Position numbers and translations under genes: made by a program. Positions 56,256 to 64,000 of a stretch of 64,000 bases of DNA are shown here, piece after piece; the stretch's first letter is position 1, and the number at the start of each line of letters is the position of its first letter. Below the pieces are notes generated by a model that worked only from the letters and a program-made list of their open reading frames with translations, was not told where the DNA came from and did no database searches. Source of the stretch: Pseudoalteromonas lipolytica (GTDB lineage: Bacteria; Pseudomonadota; Gammaproteobacteria; Enterobacterales; Alteromonadaceae); the NCBI RefSeq assembly GCF_900116435.1, contig NZ_FPAZ01000002.1, positions 234,181 to 298,180 on the forward strand. Direction: 5' to 3'.

Positions 56256-56279
56256 TAATCATTCAATCTTGAATGATTA
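56256..56279. repeat. near-continuous 24-base palindrome
   Basis: TAATCATTCAA (56256-56266) and its exact reverse complement TTGAATGATTA (56269-56279) separated by TC. No T run follows, so it looks more like a protein-binding site or recombination site than a terminator. Confidence 0.75.
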
Positions 56280-56427
56280 GAGAGTGATGCGGGTGTGTTG
56301 TTTGATCTAGATCTGAGTTCACTCTGATAATACGAGTGAGGGAATTGTATGCAAATATACTTTTCTATTTTGGTAATGCAAAGCGTATTGCCAACGATAA
56401 TGTAAGGCGTGGCTTGAGGGCAATGAA

Positions 56428-56451
56428 GGAGTAGCGTGCTACTCTTTTTTT
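56428..56451 (+). terminator. terminator-like hairpin without an upstream gene
   Basis: GAGTAGC/GCTACTC (56429-56435 with 56438-56444) followed by TTTTTTT. A candidate 3' end of a small RNA from the preceding 100 bases or of readthrough from the TonB module. Confidence 0.6.
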
Positions 56452-56579
56452 AAATTTAGGTATTAGAGAAAGTTCGCAAAACATTTATCGTCAATAAGTC
56501 ATAAAAATAGCATTCGTCTCATACTTTTTGATTTTATTTAATATTCAGATATCATTCAGTTTCGTCAAAAGGAAATTGA

Positions 56580-57698
56580 ATGAAACACATATTACTCATC
56601 ATCACAGGGGCTAGCCCTCAAGTACTTACAGAAACCTTGTTTGCTATCCATAAGCAAGGCAAAAGTCTGCCAAACGAAATCTATGTCATCACAACGCAAA
56701 GTGCCAAACCTTTGCTGGTAGATGGGCTATTCAACCAAGGTCATTTTCAACAGTTATTAACAGACTACAAATTGCCAGAGATTGAGTTTTCTGAGAAAAA
56801 TATTTGGCTTATTGAAGATCAAAACGGTCAACCTGTTTTTGATGCCAGTACTGAGGTTGAACAGGTCTATATGGCAGATTTTATAACCCGTAAGGTAGAT
56901 GAGTTAACCAAACTTGAGAATACAGCAATACATGCATCAATTGCAGGTGGACGTAAAACAATGGCGTTTTACTTAGGATATGCCATGTCTCTCTTTGGGC
57001 GTGAGCAAGACACTCTAAGTCATGTATTTGTAGATGAGAGCTTTGAATTTCTAAAAGACTTTTGGTATCCGACTCCCCATTCAAAGTTTGTAAAAAATAA
57101 AGCAGGGAAATCGGTCGATTGCAAAAATGCCAATATTACTTTAACGAGCATACCTTATGTTCGCATGCGTAACCTAATTGATAACTCTGTGCTTACCAGT
57201 ATCAAAAATGTATCTTTCAGTAAAACAGTAGCAAGTCTTAATACTGTCAACTCAAAAGTAATTTCATTAGTTATAAACCCTTCTGCTAAGCAGTTAACAT
57301 TCGCGGGGATTGACATAAGCTTAACGGCAAAAGAAATGGCATTTTACTTATGGTTACTTGATCAGTATGAACTCAATGTAGATCGTTATTTTGAAGATAC
57401 AACAAGTTATTCAGAGGCTTATTTAACTCAGTTTTCTAGGCTAGGTACTGACTTACGAGTATTTCGTGATACATTTGGAATCGAGCCGGAAGATTTTAAA
57501 ATTAATAACTTAAGTGGCTTAAAGCCAATGGAAAAAACGTTTGTTCAGCAAACTCGTAGCCTAATTAATAAAAAACTTAATAATGCCTTGCCTATTGAGT
57601 TAGCAGAAAAGCTGTTAATTGGTTCAACCACCGTTGACGGTGGGACTATCTATCAAGTTAATGCACTAAATGGCAAAGTAAAAATAGAATTGATATAG
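56580..57698 (+). CDS. CARF-domain protein of the CRISPR-associated NE0113/Csm6-like group
   Basis: 372 residues. The Rossmann-like CARF domain takes about 1-170: the first strand-loop is LLIITGASPQVLTETLFAIH, and the ligand-binding motif is IAGGRKTMAFYLGYAMSLFG. These two motifs are characteristic of NE0113-type CARF proteins, which sense cyclic oligoadenylate and some of which act as ring nucleases. The C-terminal half (ISLTAKEMAFYLWLLDQYEL, RTFVQQTRSLINKKL-like) could be a winged-helix region; no HEPN RxxxxH motif is visible. No cas gene or CRISPR array is in the window. Directly followed by hsdR, 46 bases away with a palindrome between. Function in this context unknown. Confidence 0.82.
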   Translation: MKHILLIITGASPQVLTETLFAIHKQGKSLPNEIYVITTQSAKPLLVDGLFNQGHFQQLLTDYKLPEIEFSEKNIWLIEDQNGQPVFDASTEVEQVYMADFITRKVDELTKLENTAIHASIAGGRKTMAFYLGYAMSLFGREQDTLSHVFVDESFEFLKDFWYPTPHSKFVKNKAGKSVDCKNANITLTSIPYVRMRNLIDNSVLTSIKNVSFSKTVASLNTVNSKVISLVINPSAKQLTFAGIDISLTAKEMAFYLWLLDQYELNVDRYFEDTTSYSEAYLTQFSRLGTDLRVFRDTFGIEPEDFKINNLSGLKPMEKTFVQQTRSLINKKLNNALPIELAEKLLIGSTTVDGGTIYQVNALNGKVKIELI

Positions 57699-57700
57699 CA

Positions 57701-57718
57701 TTTTACAAGCTTGTAAAA
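57701..57718. promoter_or_regulatory. perfect 18-bp palindrome upstream of hsdR
   Basis: TTTTACAAGCTTGTAAAA is fully self-complementary and lies just after the CARF gene stop and 26 bases before the hsdR start. Position and symmetry suggest an operator for a dimeric regulator, possibly the CARF protein itself; this is inference. Confidence 0.65.
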
Positions 57719-57744
57719 GTATAAAAATAGTACAATCAAGTAGG

Positions 57745-60700
57745 ATGAAAAAGGAATTAGCAACAATGAAACACTCAATGAACTTTGAACATATCAAACA
57801 ACGATGGCCTGAATTACACCAACTTGCAGCATTTGCTGAAGAGTATGCTATCAGCGATCCTCAAAGCTCATTGGTAAAATTGCGTTGCTTTGCAGAGAAA
57901 GTTGTTGGCTTTTTATATGAAGAGTTATGCCTGCCTGTTTTACCAAATTCTAATATATTCGATAAACTCACTGCCGATGACTTTACAAGCGTAGTGCCAA
58001 GACAAATTACGGATAAACTCCATGCAATTCGTAAAAGTGGTAATCAAGCTGCCCATCAAGGTAGAGTAGATCAACAGCAAGCTATATGGATATTAAAAGA
58101 AAGCTATTTTATTGCCTCTTATTTGTTTATGGCTTATGCAAAAGGGTCTCAACAAGAGTGTCCAGAGTTTAAAGTACCTGCACAAGTTCAGCCAAGTAAT
58201 CAAAGTGATGCTGAGTTTGCTAAAAAGAACAAACAGCTTACAAAGCAATTAGCCGAGAACCAAGCTCGTTTAAAGCGTGCTCTCGATGAGCTTGAAGCTG
58301 CAGAGCTTGCACAAAAATTAGCACAACAGCAAGCTGCAAAGCTAAAGCAAGCGATCAATCAAGAAAAACTAAAACAAGTACAAAGTCTTAATAAGCAAAT
58401 AGTTAGTTCCAGCTTTGATTTTAACGAGGACGAAACTCGTAAACGAATTATTGATTTAGATCTTCGTAATGCAGGCTGGCATGTTGCACTTGATGATGAA
58501 TCAACAGAAGAAGTTGGCAAAGAAGTCAAAGTGAGTGAGCAACCAACACCAACAGGCATTGGTTATGTCGATTACGTTTTATGGGATAACGATGGTCAAC
58601 CTCTTGCTGTTATTGAAGCAAAACGATCTCGTGAAAATATTGAAAAGGGTCGACAACAAGCGACGCTCTACGCTGATGCTTTAGAAAAGCAATATGGCCA
58701 GCGCCCCGTTATTTTTTACTCGAATGGTTGGGACATTAAAATCCTCGATGATGCACAAGGTTATAATAGTCGAGGCTTATATGGTTATTATTCAAAAGAT
58801 TCTCTGCAATACTTACTTAAGCAACGCACACTAAAAAAAGACCTAAATCAAACGCCAATAGATACAAACGTTGCGGGTCGTTTGTATCAAATGGAAACAA
58901 TCACCCGCGTGTGTGAGCGTTTTAGCGATAAACACCGTAAAGCCCTTATAGTTCAAGCGACGGGAACAGGTAAAACCCGCGTATCTATTGCACTTGCTAA
59001 ACGTTTGCTCGATGCTGGCTGGGCAAAACGGGTATTATTTTTATGTGACCGTAAAGAGTTACGCAAACAAGCAGGCAACGCATTTACTGAATTTACTAAT
59101 GAACCAGTCCATATTGTTGGTAAAAGTGCTAAAAACAGCGCTGGTAGTGCACGTGTATTTATCGCTACCTATCCGGGTATGCTTCGCATAATGAACAAGT
59201 ATGATGTGGGGTTTTTTGACCTTATTGTCGCTGATGAATCGCACCGCTCAATTTACAATATTTATGGTGATATTTTTAAATACTTTGATGCGCTTGAAGT
59301 CGGCTTAACCGCTACACCTGTTGAAATGGTATCGCGCTCAACCTGTGATCTATTTGGTTGTGATTATAAACTACCAACCGCTAACTATCCCCTTGAGGAT
59401 GCTATAGAGCAAGGTAACTTAGTACCTTACAAAATTGTAAGTTACACCACACAATTTTTACGAGAAGGTATTAAAAAAGACAACCTTACTGATGAGCAAA
59501 TAGCACAATTAGAAGATCAAGGTATAGACCCTAACGAGCTTGACTTCGATGCAAAGCAAATAGACGAAGCCGTTAAAAATAAAGATACCAATAGATTAAT
59601 ACTGCGTAATTTAATGGAAAAAGGGCTACGTGACAAAGACGGGCAGCTACCAGGTAAAACAATTATATTTGCCCGTAACATAGCTCATGCAGAACTTTTA
59701 GCACAATTGTTTAGCGAACTTTATCCACAACATGGTGCTAACTTTTGCCGCGTTATTCATTCAAAATACGAACGTGCCGAAGAGCTAATAGATGACTTCA
59801 AATCGAGTGACGAAAATAGTGTTCGTATCGCTGTGTCAGTTGATATGCTTGATACTGGCATTGATGTACCCGAGTGTGTCAATCTTGTGTTCGCTAAGCC
59901 AATTAAATCAAAGGTGAAATTTTGGCAAATGATTGGTCGAGGTACACGCTTATGTGAGCACTTATATGGCCCAGGTAAGCATAAAACACACTTCTTGATA
60001 TTTGATCATTGGGCAAACTTTGAATACTTTGACGAAAACCCAGAAGAAGAAGACGTTAAACAAGCTAAATCACTGTTGCAAAAACTGTTTGAAACGCGCA
60101 TAAACCTCGCACAAACAGCGCTTAAAAAAGCCAATATGGATGTGTTTGATCAAACTATATCGTTACTTCACCAAGATATTAATTCTTTACCAATGGAATC
60201 AATATCAGTGCGCGATAATTGGCAAGTAGTAGAAACCTATAAAGGCCTAAAACGCCTAAATCAATTTACACCAAATACAGTCAGTGATTTACTTGAAAAA
60301 GTTGCACCACTAATGCAATGGCGCAATATTATGGGGCAAAGTGAAGCCTATAAACTTGATTGCGAAATAACTGTTATTCAAACATTATTATTAACAGATA
60401 CAAGTCAAATTGATCTAGCAAAGCAAAATGTCATGGCTAAAGTTGAGTCGCTACAAATGCACTTAAACGAAGTGCGTGCAAAAGCACCAGCAATAGCAGT
60501 GATCCAAACAGATCAATATTGGCAATATTTAACACATACAGCACTTGAACAAAGCCGTGTTGATTTACGCAGTATTATACATTTACGTAATAAAAACGTG
60601 ACGCCGCCAACAAGCGAGTTTGTACTTGATATAAAAGAAGATTCAAATCAAATACACGAAACCGACAGGCTAACAAAAATAGTCTCGATTGATTATCAGA

Positions 60701-61209
60701 TATACCGCCAAGAAGTAGAAAAAACCCTTGCGCCACTATTTTAAACAGATGCTGTATTGAAAAAAATTCGTGCCGGAGAGCCCGTAACAGAGGCCGATCT
60801 TGCTCAGTTAAGTTCACTAGTTCACACCCAAAACCCCAGTGTCGACCTGAATACACTGAAAGAATTTTTCCCTGACTCAACAGCGAGCCTAGATAAAATA
60901 CTGCGTACTATAGTGGGTATGGATAAACAGGCAATTGAGCAAAGCTTTACAGAATTTGTGCAACAAACTCATACGCATATGAATGCCAAACAACAGCGCT
61001 TTATTGGCATGTTAAAAAATCACCTTGTTCGCAATGGTAGTATTAATATTGAGCAACTTTACGATGCGCCATTTACTCAAGTTCATGATATGGGGCTCGA
61101 TGGCGTATTTAGTGAACAACAAGCCGACATAATTGAGCAATTTATTGCGCAATTTAATGTACCATTGGGCACCAAAATTAATGCAGTAGAAAAGCAATTA
61201 CAGCCATAA
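57745..61209 (+). pseudogene. hsdR: type I restriction subunit HsdR (EcoEI type) interrupted by an in-frame TAA
   Basis: The first part (57745-60744, 999 codons) has a DUF4145 domain (about 15-125), a coiled coil (about 155-220), the nuclease core (GYVDYVLWDNDGQPLAVIEA with following KR), Walker A QATGTGKTR near residue 405, DESHRS, LTATPV and QMIGRGTR. It stops at TAA 60742-60744. The same frame continues (TDAVLKKIRAGEPVTEADLA) to 61209 and encodes the EcoEI-type C-terminal domain (IVGMDKQAIEQSFTEFV, NAKQQRFIGMLKNHLVRNG). One stop therefore separates a family-standard protein into two; a TTG at 60757 could restart the second part. ATG 57766 is an alternative start. Confidence 0.85.
60757..61209 (+). 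CDS. possible separate HsdR C-terminal domain (EcoEI_R_C-like)
   Basis: 150 residues from TTG 60757, in frame with the preceding 999-codon part and only 12 bases after its stop. It matches the C-terminal domain that contacts the methylase and specificity subunits in EcoEI-type HsdR proteins (GEPVTEADLAQLSSLV, YDAPFTQVHDMGLDG). No strong ribosome site is visible for the TTG (AAAAAAATTCG follows it), so independent translation is doubtful; termination-reinitiation or readthrough would be needed. Confidence 0.5.
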   Translation: MKKIRAGEPVTEADLAQLSSLVHTQNPSVDLNTLKEFFPDSTASLDKILRTIVGMDKQAIEQSFTEFVQQTHTHMNAKQQRFIGMLKNHLVRNGSINIEQLYDAPFTQVHDMGLDGVFSEQQADIIEQFIAQFNVPLGTKINAVEKQLQP

Positions 61210-61263
61210 GCCTATTTTTCAAACTGCGCAGCAACATATAAAAGCATTAGGAATTGAATATTA

Positions 61264-62843
61264 ATGATCACAGGTCAACTTAAAAGCAAAATCGATAAAC
61301 TCTGGGAAGAATTTTGGACCGGTGGTATTACTAACCCGTTAACGGTAGTCGAGCAAATCACCTTTCTAATGTACGCCCGTATGCTTGATATGAGCGAGCA
61401 AGCTGACGAAAAACGCAGTGCACGTACCAATAAACCATTTACCCGCCGTTTTAATGATGACGAGCAACATTTGCGTTGGCAAAACTTTCGTCACTTAGGG
61501 GCCGAAGAGCTTTATAAATTAGTGAAAGATGAGCTATTCCCATACTTTTCAAAAGCAGGGGATGACGAGTCAACCGAAGGCGCAATTTTTAACGAGTTTA
61601 TGAAAGATGCGCAACTGATGATCCAAAAGCAGTCGCTATTGGTTAAAGCGGTTGAAATGGTCAACGACCTGCCACTTGAAAACTCTGACACCAAAGGCGA
61701 CTTATACGAATACTTGCTAAGCAAACTAACAACAGCAGGCATTAACGGCCAGTTTATACGCCACGCCACATTATTCGTGCAATGGTGGAAATGATGGACC
61801 CTGATAAAAACAGCCGTATTTGTGACCCATCAACGGGCACAGGTGGCTTCTTATCAGTGTCTTACGAGTACCTACTTGAGAAATATACCTCAACCGACGC
61901 TATTGAACGCGAGCCGTTATTTGATATCGATGGCAAGCCGTTATTAGACAACAACGGTAATCAGCTTGAAAACGTCTTGTATTCGGGTGATTTAATTGAC
62001 GAAGACGCTCGCAAGCACATCGATACCGATATGTTCCACGGCTTTGATTTTGACGCCACCATGCTGCGCGTAGCCGCCATGAACTTAGTGATGCATGGTA
62101 TAAAACAGCCCGACATCCATTACCAAGATACCCTAAGCCAATCTTTTATTGAACGTTTTCCAAACGAGGCAAAGGATGGCATGGACATTATCCTTGCCAA
62201 TCCACCATTTAAAGGTAAGTTAGACGAAGAAGACGTATGCCCTGAAGTACTTCGTAAAGTTAAAACCAAAAAAACCGAGTTGCTGTTTGTTGCCTTAATA
62301 GAGCGCATGTTACGTGTGGGTGGTCGCTCAGCGACTATCGTTCCTGATGGCGTATTATTCGGCTCATCAAAAGCACACCAGCAATTGCGACAATTGCTAG
62401 TCGATAACAACCAGCTTGAAGCGGTTATATCCTTGCCAAGTGGTGTATTTAAACCTTATGCGGGCGTTTCAACCGCGATTTTAATATTCACCAAAGGCGG
62501 CACTACCGATCATGTTTGGTTTTATGATGTACAAGCCGATGGTTTTTCGCTCGATGACAAACGCGCACCGATTAAAGAGAACGACCTACCAGATTTGGTT
62601 GCCCAGTTTAAAGCCCGTGATAAAGCGGTAGCTGAAACGGAAGCAAACGATAAGACCCAAAAGGCGTTTTGGGTCAGCAAAGAAGACATCACCTCAAATA
62701 AATATGACCTTTCAATAAACCGCTACAAAGAAGTGGTATACGAAGAAGAACAATACGATCCACCAAAAGAAATTTTAGGTAAGTTAGTGTCATTGGAAAA
62801 TGAGATATTGGCTGATTTGAAAGCGCTGGAGGAGATGCTGTGA
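61264..62843 (+). pseudogene. hsdM: type I DNA adenine methylase HsdM, one-base frameshift
   Basis: The N-terminal part (61264-61794) carries the HsdM_N helical domain ([29 protein letters not shown]). The remainder (from about 61756 to 62843) carries the N6-methylase domain: DPSTGTGGFLSVSYEYLL (SAM motif), ANPPFKGK (catalytic NPPF) and GVFKPYAGVSTAIL. The frames differ by one. At 61751-61760 the bases AGTTTATACG read into the wrong frame; one more T in the TTT run (61753-61755) would give [19 protein letters not shown], the conserved family junction. So a single base is missing there, by mutation or sequencing error. Confidence 0.85.
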
Positions 62844-63991
62844 GCTTCTTCACTAACTCAGCAGGTTGGCCTCTTGTACCTCTAAAAGAAGTTGCGACTC
62901 TTAAAAGAGGGTATGACCTCCCAACAAAGAACAGGGTTGAAGGCGATGTTCCAATATACGCTGCAAATGGACAAAATGGTTTTCATAATGAAGTGAAAAT
63001 TCAAGCTCCCGGAGTCATTACTGGTCGTTCAGGAACTATCGGAAAGGTTCATTATACTGAAGAGGACTACTGGCCTCTCAACACAGCATTGTATGTCACT
63101 GATTTTCATAGTAACTATTCTAAGTGGGTATATTACATGCTCCAAGCTTTTAAACTTGAAAGGTTTGTCGAAGGAGCTGGAGTTCCGACATTAAATAGGA
63201 ATTTGGTTCACGACGAGCTAATCCCACTTCCACCACTCGAAGTACAAAAACGCATCGCTGCGATATTAGATAAAGCCGACAGCGTGCGCCGCAAACGTCA
63301 ACAAGCCATCGACCTCGCCGAAGACTTCCTCCGCAGCGTCTTCCTAGATATGTTCGGCGATCCTATTTCTAACCCGAAACGGTGGGAAGTTAAAAAGTTA
63401 AAAGAGATATCTAGCAAAATCGCAAGTGGTAACACGCCAAATGGTGGCAGTAAGAACTATGTTGACGAAGGCATCACCTTTTTACGAAGTCAAAACGTTT
63501 GGAAAAACAAGTTATTACTGGACGACGTGGTTTATATCGACGAAAAAACTCATGAATCGATGAGTAAGAGTAGTTTGAAGCATAAAGATATATTGATGAC
63601 TAAGACTGGCCGTATTAATACTGTGAACAGTAGTTTAGGTCGTGCAGCTTTGTATTTAGGTGACGATGGAAAAGCCAACCTTAATGGACATGTGTATTTT
63701 ATCCGCCTGGTTGAAGATGTGTTGCATGAGTTTGTAGTTTTTATTTTAACTACTATAGAGTACCGCGATTACATTAGAAGCGTTTGCGTTGGTGGAATTG
63801 ATAAACGCCAGTTAAATAAAGATCATTTAGAGGAGTTTCCAATAATTTATCCTCCAAAAGAAATGCAAGAGCAATTTGTGGAGAAGGTCAATGTTGCCAG
63901 AAGCATGTTAGAAAAAGCGAAATTAGGGCTTAAAGAATCAGAACAAATGTTCAATGGATTAAGTCAAAAAGCTTTCGCTGGCGAGTTATAA
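62840..63991 (+). CDS. hsdS: type I restriction-modification specificity subunit HsdS
   Basis: 383 residues from GTG 62840, overlapping the hsdM stop by 4 bases. Two target-recognition domains are visible: TRD1 about 8-150 (WPLVPLKEVATLKRGYDLPT, GVITGRSGTIGKVHY, LIPLPPLEVQKRIAAIL) and TRD2 about 180-350 (WEVKKLKEISSKIASGNTPN, YPPKEMQEQF). A helical spacer between (KADSVRRKRQQAIDLAEDFL) and another at the C-terminus set the gap between half-sites. It is intact. TRD content determines DNA specificity, not predictable from sequence alone. Confidence 0.93.
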   Translation: MSFFTNSAGWPLVPLKEVATLKRGYDLPTKNRVEGDVPIYAANGQNGFHNEVKIQAPGVITGRSGTIGKVHYTEEDYWPLNTALYVTDFHSNYSKWVYYMLQAFKLERFVEGAGVPTLNRNLVHDELIPLPPLEVQKRIAAILDKADSVRRKRQQAIDLAEDFLRSVFLDMFGDPISNPKRWEVKKLKEISSKIASGNTPNGGSKNYVDEGITFLRSQNVWKNKLLLDDVVYIDEKTHESMSKSSLKHKDILMTKTGRINTVNSSLGRAALYLGDDGKANLNGHVYFIRLVEDVLHEFVVFILTTIEYRDYIRSVCVGGIDKRQLNKDHLEEFPIIYPPKEMQEQFVEKVNVARSMLEKAKLGLKESEQMFNGLSQKAFAGEL

Positions 63992-64000
63992 CAAAAATTA

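Larger units (their letters stand above)
56068..56579. other. 512-base intergenic region upstream of the CARF gene
   Basis: No gene recognised. It holds a 24-base palindrome at 56256-56279, a terminator-like hairpin with a T run at 56428-56451 not preceded by a gene, and TGTGTATTTA twice (56123-56132 and 56172-56181). The hairpin could end a small RNA beginning near 56340. The gene at 56580 has AAAGGAAATTGA as ribosome site. Confidence 0.6.

Overview
The window is a chromosomal stretch of a marine gammaproteobacterium, most likely Pseudoalteromonas or a close relative in Alteromonadales. The reasons are the gene order ndk, rlmN, pilF, rodZ, ispG, hisS, yfgM, bamB, der, the moderate-to-low G+C with AT-rich spacers, and the load of TonB-dependent receptors, secreted proteases and c-di-GMP enzymes. 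This is inference from gene content; no rRNA or tRNA gene was found.

Layout. 1-1628: tandem lipoprotein-like genes sharing the same 3'/5' junction, the last one frameshifted. 1681-12202: minus-strand housekeeping block (der, bamB, yfgM, hisS, ispG, rodZ, a long LysM-bearing pilF/pilW, rlmN, ndk) with several clear hairpin terminators. 12445-19873: secreted proteins, including a metzincin-like metalloprotease with a small secreted partner and a subtilase with an inserted PA domain. 20098-21483: trhP (yegQ). 21610-29509: c-di-GMP block with two membrane GGDEF-EAL proteins (one with a degenerate GGDEF), an HD-GYP protein lacking the HD histidine, and a small unknown protein. 29589-35474: two divergent clusters, each with a HupE/UreJ-type membrane protein; one also has a PpiC-like isomerase and a DUF3604 (PHP-like) protein, the other a membrane-anchor protein and a DUF6488-like protein. 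36129-37124: a lone HNH-type protein. 37410-45249: copper resistance island (copC, copD, NTF2-like, DUF411, copA, cupredoxin, HMA-like) diverging from a cusRS-type two-component pair, with a CusR-like operator between. 45591-46889: soluble PAS-PAS chemoreceptor. 47421-56067: two paralogous TonB-dependent receptors flanking a PHP-domain lipoprotein and a FecI/FecR pair; the distal receptor carries the STN signalling domain, so this looks like a self-signalling uptake module. 56580-63991: a CARF-domain protein of the CRISPR-associated NE0113/Csm6-like group placed directly before a type I restriction-modification locus (hsdR, hsdM, hsdS), with no cas genes or CRISPR array in the window.

The most unusual part is the last one. 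The CARF protein has no visible HEPN nuclease motif and ends in a possible winged-helix region. A perfect 18-bp palindrome lies between it and hsdR, and another long palindrome lies upstream of it. In this sequence hsdR has an in-frame TAA before its C-terminal domain and hsdM carries a one-base frameshift, so the locus is either decaying, under reversible control, or affected by sequencing error. Further disrupted genes (888-1628 and 16761-17244, the latter by a GAGT duplication) show that gene decay, or base-level error, is not limited to this locus.
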